Part shown: one piece after another, positions 23,248-31,896 of the stretch
Numbering within the stretch: position 1 is the first letter of the stretch
Layout: each line of letters begins with the position of its first letter
Origin: Vreelandella rituensis
Lineage (GTDB): Bacteria > Pseudomonadota > Gammaproteobacteria > Pseudomonadales > Halomonadaceae
Length of the DNA stretch: 64,000 nucleotides
Assembly: GCF_003336665.1 (NCBI RefSeq)
Contig: NZ_QPIJ01000013.1
Span: forward strand, 1-64,000
Reading direction: 5' to 3'
The notes under the pieces: generated by a model
What the model was told of the DNA's origin: nothing
What the model saw: only the letters and a program-made list of their open reading frames with translations
Database searches by the model: none
Position numbers and translations under genes: made by a program

Positions 23248-25032
23248 GTGTCGCGTTTTTCACGTTCGGATTTCACGCTGGAGAGTTTTCGTCGCCAACT
23301 GGCCAACGTCGATGCGTTGCCCCAGTTATGTGTGCTGGGCATGGTTTCCGGGGTCATCACCGGCGCCTTGATGGTGGGATTTCGCTTGTTGCTCGATTGG
23401 GGCGCCAATGTCTATATGCCCGAAGGCAACCCGGAAGCCTTCGAAGGCTTGGCCCCCTGGTTTCGTGCGCTGCTGCCAATCGTCACGGTGATCCTTATCG
23501 GTGTCTTGCTATGGCGCCAGAAACCCACCGCACGCAAGCTGGGCGTCAGCCATGTCATTGAACGGCTGACTTACCATCAAGGCCGCTTCCCGTTGCGTAA
23601 CTGGCTCAACCAATGGTGGGTGGGGGTGGTGTCGGTACTCGGCGGGCTTTCCGCGGGGCGTGAAGGCCCGGCCATTCATCTGGGGGCGGCGGCCGCCAGT
23701 GGGCTCGGGCAACAGCTGCGCTTGCCGCATAACAGTCTGCGGGTGCTGGTGGCCTGCGGTACCGCCGCCGGTATCTCCGCTTCGTTCAATACACCGCTCG
23801 CCGGGGTCATCTTCGCCATGGAAGTGGTCATGATGGAATATACCCTGATGAGCTTCATGCCGGTGATGCTGGCCTCTACCATGGGGGCGCTCGTGGCCCA
23901 GCTGGTGTATGGCAGTGAAGCGGCTTTTCCGGTTCCGGATGTTTCTCTGGGCTCCTTGATCAATCTACCCTGGGTGGTGTTGATGGGGTTGATGATTGGC
24001 CTGTTGGCAGGTGCCTTCATCCATGTGTCGCGTACCCCCCGTATCACTCGGTTACCCCTGTGGCTGCGCTTGGCCCTCGTGGGGGTCGTTACCGGGGGTG
24101 TCGCCTTGTGGTACCCCCAGGTGCAAGGGATCGGTTATGACAGCCTGGCCGCGGCACTTAACGGCCAACTGAGTGTGGATGTCCTGTTGGCCTTGATCAT
24201 CGCCAAGTTGCTGCTCACCGCCTTGACCGTTGCCAGTGGCATTCCTATCGGGATCATCGGCCCGGTGTTGGTGGTCGGGGCGGCGAGTGGTGCCCTGAGC
24301 GGTTTGCTCGGAGGGCTGGTCTGGCCGGAAATAGCTTCCGAGGTGGGCGTATACGCGATGCTGGGAATGGCCGCGATGATGGCGGCGGTTCTCCAGGCAC
24401 CGTTAGCCGCATTGATGGCACTCCTCGAGCTGACCCATAACCCCACCATCATGTTGCCGGGCATGTTGGCGGTGGTGGTGGCTTGTCTCACCTCGCGCCA
24501 GCTTGCCGGGTGTGAAGGGTTTTTCATCAGCTCGACGCGTTACGGTCGCCATCCCTTGCAACAACCCTTGATGCAGGCACTTTCCCGGGTGTCCGTACCA
24601 GCGGTGATGGAGCGCAGTGTCGAACGTACCACGCGAATGCTTTCCCCGGAGGAGGCCCGACGGCTATTGGAAAGCAATCCGGTTTGGCTGGTGATCGAGC
24701 GCTCCACCGAAGATAAACCGGTGCTGGCGCTGAAGGCGGCGGAACTGGCGCGCTGGATGATCGATCATGAAGATGCCCCGGATCACTACGAAGGCTTGAA
24801 TGCGGACGGCTTGATCGATCTGTTGGAGATTCCCGGAGAACGCCTGGAAATGGCGCCCATCGGCTTGCAGGCGACCCTGTCTGAAGCCTTTATTGCCTTG
24901 CAAAACGATGCGCTTGGTGCCCTTTACGTGGTGCACGGACACCGGCCCAAGCAGAAACGAATTTCCGGTATCATCACCCGCGACGCCATAGAGCGGTATT
25001 ATCGGTACACCGACACCGGGCCGACTGGATAA
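23248..25032 (+). CDS. ClC-family chloride channel/transporter with C-terminal regulatory domain
   Basis: A 594-residue membrane protein with the ClC core in residues about 20-430. The gating glutamate is Glu139 in GREGPAIHLG. The position matching the internal proton glutamate of E. coli ClC (E203) appears to be Val193 (FNTPLAGVIFAMEVV), and the GSGIP filter motif is replaced by GVSHV. These changes point to a channel-like or atypical member. Residues about 440-594 form a cytoplasmic, possibly CBS-like domain. GTG 23248 is better spaced from AAGGAAAGG than GTG 23242. It is upstream of hemJ by 19 bp. Confidence 0.85.
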   Translation: MSRFSRSDFTLESFRRQLANVDALPQLCVLGMVSGVITGALMVGFRLLLDWGANVYMPEGNPEAFEGLAPWFRALLPIVTVILIGVLLWRQKPTARKLGVSHVIERLTYHQGRFPLRNWLNQWWVGVVSVLGGLSAGREGPAIHLGAAAASGLGQQLRLPHNSLRVLVACGTAAGISASFNTPLAGVIFAMEVVMMEYTLMSFMPVMLASTMGALVAQLVYGSEAAFPVPDVSLGSLINLPWVVLMGLMIGLLAGAFIHVSRTPRITRLPLWLRLALVGVVTGGVALWYPQVQGIGYDSLAAALNGQLSVDVLLALIIAKLLLTALTVASGIPIGIIGPVLVVGAASGALSGLLGGLVWPEIASEVGVYAMLGMAAMMAAVLQAPLAALMALLELTHNPTIMLPGMLAVVVACLTSRQLAGCEGFFISSTRYGRHPLQQPLMQALSRVSVPAVMERSVERTTRMLSPEEARRLLESNPVWLVIERSTEDKPVLALKAAELARWMIDHEDAPDHYEGLNADGLIDLLEIPGERLEMAPIGLQATLSEAFIALQNDALGALYVVHGHRPKQKRISGIITRDAIERYYRYTDTGPTG

Positions 25033-25051
25033 ACAACCCAAAGGAGTTTGC

Positions 25052-25483
25052 ATGTACGACTGGATAAAAGCGTTACACCTGATTGCCATGGTGACCTGGT
25101 TCGCCGCCCTTTTCTATTTGCCGCGCTTATATGTGTATCACGCCATGGCTCGCGACAAAGGTGACCATCAAGCCATGGAGTATTTCAAGACCATGGAGCG
25201 CAAGCTGTATCGCGGCATCATGACGCCTTCCATGATCGCGGTGGTCCTGTTTGGTGGCTGGCTTTTATACCTGGTACCCGGCTGGTTCACGCAAGGCTGG
25301 CTGCATACCAAATTATTGCTGGTAGTGATATTGATTGCCTACCATCATGTGTGTCTCATTTACCTCAAGCAGTTCGCTGAGGACCGCTGCACGCGAAGCA
25401 ATATATTCTTTCGCTGGTTCAATGAAATGCCGGTGATCGCGCTGATCATCATTATCGTGCTGGCGATTGTGAAACCCTATTGA
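25052..25483 (+). CDS. hemJ: Protoporphyrinogen IX oxidase HemJ
   Basis: A 143-residue membrane protein of the HemJ (UPF0093) family that oxidises protoporphyrinogen IX in haem synthesis. Four hydrophobic helices are visible, with the conserved N-terminal His in LHLIAMVTWFAALFYLPRLYVYH and the Lys-containing LHTKLLLV segment. AAGGAG precedes the ATG. Its stop overlaps the thiD start, and hemL follows, so the cluster links two haem genes. Confidence 0.9.
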   Translation: MYDWIKALHLIAMVTWFAALFYLPRLYVYHAMARDKGDHQAMEYFKTMERKLYRGIMTPSMIAVVLFGGWLLYLVPGWFTQGWLHTKLLLVVILIAYHHVCLIYLKQFAEDRCTRSNIFFRWFNEMPVIALIIIIVLAIVKPY

Positions 25484-26289
25484 TGGGGACTCCGTTACCG
25501 CCGGTTGTGTTGGTGTTAGGTGGTCATGACCCCACCGGTGGCGCCGGTATAGTTGCCGACAGTGAAGCGATTGCTGCCTGTGGTGGCTGGGCATTCACCA
25601 TTCCAACGGCCTTGACCGTACAGAACTGTCGGAATGTGTCTCAGGTAATGCCGGTGGCCCCGGCGCTTATCCATGCCATGGTCAAGGCGCTGAAGGACAT
25701 GGAAATCGCCGCCATCAAAGTGGGTCTGATTGCTGATGAGGCTACCTTGCAGGTTGTCGAAACAGTGATCCGAAGTTTTCCCGGGATACCTGTGGTGGTC
25801 GACCCGGTGCTTAAAGCCGGCGGAGGCGCTGAGTTATCCACAGAGGGTTTGCTCGATAGCTTTTGTCAGCGCCTGCTACCCCTTGTGGATATCTTGACGC
25901 CCAACCGACTTGAGCTGGCGCGTTTGACCCCCGAGATCCAAAATATCAATGACGATACGGCCCGTGCCGTTGCGCTGATAAGACAAGGCTGCCAGGCGGT
26001 GCTGGTGACCGGAACCGATGACCCTATTCCGGGCAGTGAAGGCAACGTGGTAACCCATACGTTGCATGCGCCGGAAACCACACGCCAGTGGCAATGGCCG
26101 CGCCTGGAAGGCAGCTTTCATGGCTCCGGCTGTACCTTGGCCGCCGCTTTGGCCGCGCGCCTGGCGGTAGGTGAGCGTTTACCTATGGCCTGTGAGCAAG
26201 CGCAGCGCTTTACCTGGCAGGCCTTATCCCAGAGCTATCGACCGTCCCAAGGGCAATCCCTGCCCTGTCGTTTACGTCGCGATGGGTGA
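25483..26289 (+). CDS. thiD: Hydroxymethylpyrimidine/phosphomethylpyrimidine kinase
   Basis: A 268-residue ribokinase-fold enzyme of thiamine synthesis. Motifs include GHDPTGGAGIVAD (substrate binding), VVVDPVLKAGGGAEL and the anion hole/catalytic base region GSFHGSGCTLAAALAA. ATG 25483 overlaps the hemJ stop (TGATG). A thiE gene, often between thiD and hemL in pseudomonads, is absent: hemL starts 27 bp later. Confidence 0.92.
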   Translation: MGTPLPPVVLVLGGHDPTGGAGIVADSEAIAACGGWAFTIPTALTVQNCRNVSQVMPVAPALIHAMVKALKDMEIAAIKVGLIADEATLQVVETVIRSFPGIPVVVDPVLKAGGGAELSTEGLLDSFCQRLLPLVDILTPNRLELARLTPEIQNINDDTARAVALIRQGCQAVLVTGTDDPIPGSEGNVVTHTLHAPETTRQWQWPRLEGSFHGSGCTLAAALAARLAVGERLPMACEQAQRFTWQALSQSYRPSQGQSLPCRLRRDG

Positions 26290-26316
26290 TTTTTTATTCT
26301 GATCAATGAGGGCACG

Positions 26317-27597
26317 ATGACAACATCCGCCGAATTATTCGAACTCGCCAGCCGCCACATTCCCGGCGGTGTCAATTCACCCGTGCGCGCCTTCAAGGGC
26401 TTGCATCGTCCCCCGGTATTCATGGAGCGCGCCCAGGGCGCTTATCTGTTTGATGTAGAAGGCAACCGCTACGTGGATTACGTGGGTTCCTGGGGCCCGA
26501 TGATCACCGGTCATGCCGACCCGGATGTACTGGCCGCAGTGCGCGCTCGGTTGGATAACGGCCTTTCCTTCGGTACTCCGACGGCCATTGAAACCACCAT
26601 GGCCGACTTGATCTGCGAAATGATCCCCAGCATCGAGATGGTCCGCATGACCAGCTCAGGTACTGAAGCCACGATGTCGGCAATTCGCCTGGCACGCGGA
26701 TTTACCGGGCGGGACAAGATCGTCAAATTCGAAGGCAACTACCACGGTCATTCGGATTCACTGCTGGTCAAGGCCGGTTCAGGCGCCTTGACTCATGGGG
26801 TGCCCAATTCCCCAGGGGTACCCGCCTCACTTGCCGAACATACCATCACGCTCTCGTTCAACGACCCGGAAGGCGTCGAGCAGTGCTTCAGCGAGCTTGG
26901 CGATGAGATTGCCGGCATCATCGTCGAGCCGGTGGCCGGCAATATGAATTGCATTCCCCCCCAGCCGGACTTTCTGGAAACCCTGCGTCGTGTGTGTAAC
27001 GAGCACGGCAGTGTGCTGATTTTCGATGAAGTGATGACCGGCTTTCGGGTGGCCATGGGCGGTGCTCAAGCGCATTACGGGGTTACGCCGGATTTGACCT
27101 GTCTGGGCAAGATCGTGGGGGGCGGAATGCCGGTGGGCGCCTTCGGTGGCAAGCGCGAGATCATGGAGCAAATCTCCCCACTGGGCCCGGTCTATCATGC
27201 GGGTACCTTATCGGGTAACCCCCTGGCGATGGCTGCGGGTATCACGCTACTCACCAAATTGCAGGTGCCCGGTTTTCATGCCTCTCTGACCCAGCGTGTG
27301 GAAACTCTTTGCCATGGTCTTCAAGAGCGCGCAGATGCCGCTGAAATTCCCATGCTGACCCAGCATGCCGGAGGTATGTTCGGGGTGTTTTTCACCGCGC
27401 AACGTCGTGTGGATAACTTTGCTCAAGCGACAGCCTGCGACCCGGAAGCTTTCCGGCGTTTCTTCGGCGCTATGCTCGATCAAGGCGTTTACCTCGCGCC
27501 TTCGGCATTTGAGGCCGGCTTCATGTCCAGTGCTCACACCGCCGAAGATATTCAATTGACGCTGGACGCCGCTGAAAAGGCATTTTCTCTAATGTAA
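26317..27597 (+). CDS. hemL: Glutamate-1-semialdehyde 2,1-aminomutase
   Basis: A 426-residue PLP enzyme that makes 5-aminolevulinate for haem. The class-III aminotransferase features are [15 protein letters not shown] near residue 57, [17 protein letters not shown] and the PLP-lysine segment [17 protein letters not shown] near 260-275. Length is typical. A terminator follows. Confidence 0.96.
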   Translation: MTTSAELFELASRHIPGGVNSPVRAFKGLHRPPVFMERAQGAYLFDVEGNRYVDYVGSWGPMITGHADPDVLAAVRARLDNGLSFGTPTAIETTMADLICEMIPSIEMVRMTSSGTEATMSAIRLARGFTGRDKIVKFEGNYHGHSDSLLVKAGSGALTHGVPNSPGVPASLAEHTITLSFNDPEGVEQCFSELGDEIAGIIVEPVAGNMNCIPPQPDFLETLRRVCNEHGSVLIFDEVMTGFRVAMGGAQAHYGVTPDLTCLGKIVGGGMPVGAFGGKREIMEQISPLGPVYHAGTLSGNPLAMAAGITLLTKLQVPGFHASLTQRVETLCHGLQERADAAEIPMLTQHAGGMFGVFFTAQRRVDNFAQATACDPEAFRRFFGAMLDQGVYLAPSAFEAGFMSSAHTAEDIQLTLDAAEKAFSLM

Positions 27598-27631
27598 CTT
27601 AATGTTGTTTCCGCGTTAAACGCTATACTGA

Positions 27632-27661
27632 AAAGGCCGCACCCGTCTGGGTGTGGCCTTT
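27632..27661 (+). terminator. Terminator after hemL
   Basis: AAAGGCCGCACCC, loop GTCT, GGGTGTGGCCTTT: a 13-bp stem with one G-T pair, followed by only a short T run. It lies 35 bp after the hemL stop. Confidence 0.75.
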
Positions 27662-27738
27662 GTCGTATAGGCAGCTGACATGATCACAGCGGGCCATAGC
27701 GCCCTGAGTTGGCAGCAAGGAATACGAGGAAATTCAAC

Positions 27739-28113
27739 ATGATGAATGTATACCGCAGCGCCCTGCTGGTTATCGGCTTGGGTAGCGGACTATTATCCAT
27801 GAGTGCCCATGCAGAACAGAAGGAGAACCCCGTGAGTGACGCAAATCGAATCCACATCAGTATCACCGGCTCGCCTGAAACGCGCTATTCGGCGCGTTGG
27901 CGGGTGACCCAGAACGGTGAGATTCAAGAATACCAGGAAGACAATGGCACGGTGCCCGCCGATTACACCTATGAAGGTGAAGCCCTAGAAGGTACGGTCT
28001 CGATGCTAAGCGAAGGACGCCTGGAAATCGACATCGCCAAAGGCGGTAACCGCTCGCGCTCGGCCACCCAAGGAAAAGGGGGAACGTTACAGATTAATGT
28101 CTCGGGTAATTGA
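27739..28113 (+). CDS. Secreted protein of unknown function next to the curli genes
   Basis: A 124-residue protein of no family I recognise. It has a signal peptide (hydrophobic core about 8-22, probable cleavage after AHA) and a mature part of about 98 residues predicted to be mainly beta, rich in Ser, Thr, Gly, Glu and Arg, without cysteine. ATG 27739 follows GAGGA by eight bases. It is transcribed toward csgA and ends just before the csgBA terminator. A role as a periplasmic curli accessory factor, comparable to CsgC or CsgH, is only a positional guess. Confidence 0.7.
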   Translation: MMNVYRSALLVIGLGSGLLSMSAHAEQKENPVSDANRIHISITGSPETRYSARWRVTQNGEIQEYQEDNGTVPADYTYEGEALEGTVSMLSEGRLEIDIAKGGNRSRSATQGKGGTLQINVSGN

Positions 28114-28143
28114 TTTTAAAACTATAAAAATTTTACAGTTATG

Positions 28144-28171
28144 AAAAAAACGCCCTGCTGATGACAGGGCG
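28144..28171 (-). terminator. Terminator of csgBA (probably bidirectional)
   Basis: On the minus strand, CGCCCTG, a seven-base loop, CAGGGCG and seven T residues lie about 55 bp after the csgA stop. The hairpin also lies 37 bp after the convergent secreted-protein gene and may serve both. Confidence 0.85.
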
Positions 28172-28225
28172 CTTCGGTAGTTTTATCCTACTGTTTTATA
28201 TAGCTTACCTAATAATCCGCTTGGA

Positions 28226-29005
28226 TTAATAACCTTGGCTAACTTCATTATAGTTGTTGTTTCCGTGAGTCTTGATTTGAGAGAAGTGCTGACCTGAAGT
28301 GCCGAAATCACCACTTTGGCTGACGATGTTAGAGTTGTTAGAACCGACGGTACGAATAAAGGAGTCGTGACCGTAGCCGCTTTGGTTAACACTGTAATAG
28401 TTATGATCGCCGTAAGTGATAATATCGCTATCCAATTCGTCGCCGACTTGATTTACGCTCGCATCATTGGAATTACCCTTGAATTTGATATAGCTATCAT
28501 TCAGGTCACCGTATTGATTTACATCGGCCCAGTTGTTATTGCCCTGCTGTTCGACCCAGGAATCATTTCTGTAGCCATCCTGGTCTACAGAAGCGTAATT
28601 TTTATTGCCATCTTGCGCAATGACAGAATCATTTTCCACGCCTAATTGATTGACGGTCGCAGTATTGTTGTTATGTTTCTGATCGATCTTTGAGTAGTTA
28701 TTACCCGCTGCTGCGCTACCCACGACATCGTCCTGAGTCACATTGGTGCTATTGTTGTTACCGTCTTGCTTGATGCGGGAAACCTGCGTTCCCCACTGAG
28801 TGACAACATTGACGTTGTTATTCCCATCTTGGTCGATGAAAGAATCACTACCCACGGCACTGCCGTCATAACTTGAACCGGCCATGCCATCAATAGTTGC
28901 CCTGGAACCGTTGAAGACAGAGTCAGGTGCGGTTTGCGCCATTGCTGCTGAAGCGGATACGGCGAAAGCGACGGCGGCTGCGATGCTAGTCAATTGAATT
29001 TTCAT
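28226..29005 (-). CDS. csgA: Curli major subunit, CsgA-like, nine repeats
   Basis: A 259-residue secreted amyloid subunit with a signal peptide (cut near AMAQ, about residue 24). Residues 52-257 hold nine curlin repeats of about 22 residues, each close to S-x-I-x-Q-x-G-x-x-N-x-x-x-V-x-Q, for example residues 147-164. E. coli CsgA has five repeats in about 150 residues, so this fibre unit is much longer. Later repeats lose the first Gln (IKFKG, IITYG, IRTVG), which may create non-amyloidogenic strands as in gatekeeper repeats. It is the second gene of csgBA. Confidence 0.9.
   Translation of the reverse strand: MKIQLTSIAAAVAFAVSASAAMAQTAPDSVFNGSRATIDGMAGSSYDGSAVGSDSFIDQDGNNNVNVVTQWGTQVSRIKQDGNNNSTNVTQDDVVGSAAAGNNYSKIDQKHNNNTATVNQLGVENDSVIAQDGNKNYASVDQDGYRNDSWVEQQGNNNWADVNQYGDLNDSYIKFKGNSNDASVNQVGDELDSDIITYGDHNYYSVNQSGYGHDSFIRTVGSNNSNIVSQSGDFGTSGQHFSQIKTHGNNNYNEVSQGY
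28235..28852 (-). repeat. Tandem curlin repeats within csgA
   Basis: Nine imperfect protein-level repeats at residues 52-70, 75-91, 103-120, 125-142, 147-164, 169-186, 191-208, 213-230 and 239-257. The central six have a regular 22-residue period (66 bp). Confidence 0.85.
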
Positions 29006-29083
29006 GGTTATTCCCCTTGTTTATTGAGGTCTTGCTAAAATTTTGATTTCTGACAGAGGTCTTTTTACGGCGAAAAGGACGTA

Positions 29084-29665
29084 TCAGTTGGTTACGATTG
29101 TGGCTGTTGTACCCGCACCGGAAGAACTGAGTTGCTCCACGGTAAGGGTTCGGTAGCCACTACCCGATTGTGAAACGTTTACTTTCCCTTCAAGTCCGTA
29201 CTGATTGACTTGAGATTCGAATTGGTTGCCATTCTGGGTAATATTGGCCTCCAGGCGGTTACCTTGCTGGTTAACCAGGCCAATATTGTTGGAGCCTTCT
29301 TGAGTGATCGTGGCTTCATTGAAGTTACCATTCTGGTAAATGGAAGCCATGTTCGCTCGACCCACTGTATTTCGGTTCTGAGTGATCACGTTGGTATTGC
29401 CGTCACCTATCTGCTTGATTAGCGCAACATTGGCACGGCGATCGGAAAACCGGATTTCATTGGGCAGCGTTACTTCAGTTTCAGTGATGAACGTCTGGGC
29501 TGTCTTATCGTCGACCCCGGGATAAATAAGCGACTGTTCCTCCGCCGAAACAGAAAGAGAAAAAGCCATGGCCACCCATCCCAGGGTACAAAGTGAAATG
29601 GCTTGGGTAACCTTGGAAGCGTTGGCGCGCTTTGAAGCGCCTGGGCAATGCTGTCTGGTATGCAT
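29084..29665 (-). CDS. csgB: Curli minor subunit/nucleator, CsgB-like
   Basis: A 193-residue secreted protein upstream of csgA. The signal peptide ends near SVSAEEQ (about residue 45). The mature part has about five curlin repeats (ANVALIKQIGDGNTNVITQ, ANMASIYQNGNFNEATITQ and following) and a Ser/Gly/Thr-rich tail. The assignment to nucleator rests on gene order and shorter length. ATG 29665 has a GAGAGAG sequence upstream; longer starts at 29683 and 29824 lack one. Confidence 0.85.
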   Translation of the reverse strand: MHTRQHCPGASKRANASKVTQAISLCTLGWVAMAFSLSVSAEEQSLIYPGVDDKTAQTFITETEVTLPNEIRFSDRRANVALIKQIGDGNTNVITQNRNTVGRANMASIYQNGNFNEATITQEGSNNIGLVNQQGNRLEANITQNGNQFESQVNQYGLEGKVNVSQSGSGYRTLTVEQLSSSGAGTTATIVTN

Positions 29666-30006
29666 GGTTACTCTCTCGTTCATTTTGTAAATTTCGTGTA
29701 ACTTTTTGTTGGGTTCAGTATGGATCGGATCGATAGCGTTTCCATGAGCATTTGAACTGAAATGTAAGTTTAAAAAGATCATGGTTTTAAAAATTGGAAT
29801 AATGTTATTTTTAATACGCAGCACATAGGTTATTAGTCATATCGGAGAAAATAATTTAAATAGCAGTACAGCAACGTTTTTCTATTTCAACGGTTTTATG
29901 TTCTAGTTAGGGCAACTTATTTAGCTATAAGATTAAATAAAAAAGGCCATGCATAAGCATGGCCCTGGAGTTTGAGACCGCCTTCGCCGGGGCGGTTTTG
30001 CCTGGT
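29666..30006. promoter_or_regulatory. csgB upstream region
   Basis: 341 bases without a gene between csgG and csgB. Bases about 29690-29940 are markedly AT-rich and probably hold the csgBA promoter and CsgD sites. No operator motif is clear enough to mark. The csgDEFG terminator lies at 29939-29964. Confidence 0.5.
29939..29964 (-). terminator. Terminator of csgDEFG
   Basis: On the minus strand GGCCATGC, a four-base loop, GCATGGCC and six T residues follow csgG by about 42 bp. Confidence 0.88.
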
Positions 30007-30837
30007 TTACAGCTGCGGAATGGGCGCGTTCAGGTAGTCGGCCAAGATGGTCTGATTGAAATCGGTATCGTTGGGCAGGTTCCACAAACGGTTTTCCACC
30101 CCCTGGGCGATCAAATGGATCACCGACGATTCGATAGCGGCCATTACCGCCATTTGTACCGGCTCGTTGGTGGTAAGGCCGGCTTCCGCTTCGAGCAGCC
30201 GGCTGAAATCGATGAAGCGGTAGACACCGGCCCGTAACTCCTTGGAATAGATGGTCTTGGTGGTGGTCACGTTGGCCAGCACTTCACCGGTGGAAATCTC
30301 CACTGCCCTGAGATTGACGGTGACCTGATCCACCTGGTATTCCCCGGAAGCACCGATACCGAAATACTCAACGCCGGCACCGCCGGTACGCACATTGGAT
30401 TCATAGGCGATAATGCCGCCTTCCAGCATCACTGATGCCGCCCTTAGGGAGGGTAAGGTATCGGGTTGGCCGAAGCGCTCGAATTCCGCCCGGATAATAC
30501 GCCGTTCGGTAAGCAAGTTCTGTAACCCTACCCGTTCGAGGGGAATGAACCACCCCGAGTCAGCAAGGGCGCCGGTCAGCATGGCGGACGCGCCTTGGGT
30601 CACTGCGGTGGAAAAGGTACTGGCCGGCGCCGGGCGGTATTGGCCTGTCTGGTCGCGGAAATCATACACCGAGACAAAGATGCGCCCGGCAGGCGGTGGC
30701 AGCGAGATCAGGTCTTGATAGGCCGCGCCTCTGGGCGTGAGTGTCGCGGGTGCCCCTTCCAGGTCTTCCGAGGTGGCGACGACGCCGGCACAGCCACTCA
30801 GCCAGAGTGCCAGCATCCCAACAATGATGATTCTCAT
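30007..30837 (-). CDS. csgG: Curli secretion channel lipoprotein CsgG
   Basis: A 276-residue outer-membrane lipoprotein forming the curli export pore. The lipobox LWLSGC places the acylated Cys at residue 16. CsgG-family segments include GRIFVSVYDFRDQTGQYRPAP, STAVTQGASAML and the membrane-inserted hairpin region around YFGIGASGEYQVDQVTVNLRAV. ATG 30837 is selected because the longer frame (30900) would place the lipobox internally and GGGGA precedes 30837. It is the last gene of csgDEFG. Confidence 0.95.
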   Translation of the reverse strand: MRIIIVGMLALWLSGCAGVVATSEDLEGAPATLTPRGAAYQDLISLPPPAGRIFVSVYDFRDQTGQYRPAPASTFSTAVTQGASAMLTGALADSGWFIPLERVGLQNLLTERRIIRAEFERFGQPDTLPSLRAASVMLEGGIIAYESNVRTGGAGVEYFGIGASGEYQVDQVTVNLRAVEISTGEVLANVTTTKTIYSKELRAGVYRFIDFSRLLEAEAGLTTNEPVQMAVMAAIESSVIHLIAQGVENRLWNLPNDTDFNQTILADYLNAPIPQL

Positions 30838-30896
30838 AAATGTCCCCTTGTCTTGTTGCGTCTGAATTTTTTTTGGCGTGAGCGGATCGATACACG

Positions 30897-31334
30897 TCAA
30901 GGATTGAAGTCCAAACCGCCGACACTGATGGTGGTAAAGTCGCCAGTGAGCTTGTCCAACACCTGAACAGAAAGCTGGCCACCGTCGTCACTGACCACGA
31001 CACTGAAATCGCCACTATCGAAACTGCCTTCATCGATACCGTTGTCCTTGTTTCCTACATCGTTGATGAGTTCGGAAATCAGCCGGCTTTCCAGGCTTTG
31101 GATCAAACGTGCGGTGGGTGACAGTGGTTCGGAGCGTCGAGCATCAGGATCGGTGTTGGTATCCTGGGACTGTGCCTTGCCCAGCAAATAACTGCCCACG
31201 AAAGGATCCCCGCCGAAGGATGGGTTGATGGGCTGGTAAACCAGTTCTCCGGCAAACGCCGGAAGCGATAGTGCGCTGAACAAGGTGGCGGTGGTCAGCA
31301 TCTTCATGGCATGGGGTATACGGGTGGTTTTCAT
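30897..31334 (-). CDS. csgF: Curli assembly factor CsgF
   Basis: A 145-residue secreted protein with a signal peptide (cut near AFAGEL). The mature N-terminus contains the conserved VYQPINPSFGGDPFVGSYLL, the part that inserts into the CsgG pore in E. coli. It couples nucleation to secretion at the cell surface. Its start overlaps the csgE stop by one base. Confidence 0.94.
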   Translation of the reverse strand: MKTTRIPHAMKMLTTATLFSALSLPAFAGELVYQPINPSFGGDPFVGSYLLGKAQSQDTNTDPDARRSEPLSPTARLIQSLESRLISELINDVGNKDNGIDEGSFDSGDFSVVVSDDGGQLSVQVLDKLTGDFTTISVGGLDFNP

Positions 31335-31873
31335 CAGTTCAACTCCTCACTTCCTAGGTCTGGATTAGATGACATGGCCGAAGCGAGCTGGCGTTGCAGT
31401 AAGGCTTCCTCGACCGTCTGCACTGCTTCCCCCGCCATCCGGTCGGCTTCGTTGATTCGGGGAGAAAGTTGCGTGCGAAAATACATGCGGGGACCTTCCA
31501 TCACCCATACCTGGCTTCCCCAGCGTGCATCCGGACGCTCTTCAATGGTGAGCGTGGCCTGGCTGATAAACAGGCTGTCCATGGCTCTTTGACTGAAAGC
31601 CCGGTAAAAGGTCTTGCCGGCCATGGTGATGGTGCGGTCCACCAGCACCCCGGTTAACTCACTGCTGCGGTTGGGTTGGCGCTGTAACGCGGGGCCGTCG
31701 AGGCTTTCAATCTGGTTGATGGCTTCTTGTTGTTGCGCTTCGGTTGACGCCTCGCTGGGCACTTCGGGTGCTTCAGGGGAAGCGGCCCACAGAGAAGCGC
31801 TGCATATAATTGTGAACAGAAGAGCGTTACCGGCTACTCGGCACTGGTGGCACAATTGTTTTGTGAATTTCAT
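31334..31873 (-). CDS. csgE: Curli periplasmic specificity factor CsgE
   Basis: A 179-residue protein with a signal peptide and the CsgE domain (about 65-165; GVLVDRTITMAGKTFYRAFS, then WVMEGPRMYFRTQLSP). CsgE caps CsgG and directs curli subunits to it. It has an extra Glu/Ala-rich linker before the domain compared with E. coli. ATG 31873 follows TGAGGA. It lies 23 bp after csgD. Confidence 0.92.
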   Translation of the reverse strand: MKFTKQLCHQCRVAGNALLFTIICSASLWAASPEAPEVPSEASTEAQQQEAINQIESLDGPALQRQPNRSSELTGVLVDRTITMAGKTFYRAFSQRAMDSLFISQATLTIEERPDARWGSQVWVMEGPRMYFRTQLSPRINEADRMAGEAVQTVEEALLQRQLASAMSSNPDLGSEELN

Positions 31874-31896
31874 CGGAAAATCCTCACGCCTTGGCG

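Noticed and set aside
25834-25842. Perfect TTATCCACA inside thiD
   Set aside because: Isolated within coding sequence. Similar single boxes occur in hemL (27408-27416) and a pair in mnmE (36620, 36670). Only clusters in gene-free DNA were called origins.
28235-28852. Regular 66-bp repetition as a possible CRISPR or DNA satellite
   Set aside because: It is in frame and reflects curlin repeats in csgA; the DNA units are not identical.
29976-29998. Plus-strand hairpin (ACCGCC/GGCGGT with TTTT) after the csgDEFG terminator
   Set aside because: No plus-strand gene precedes it and the stem is short; the minus-strand terminator beside it explains the site.
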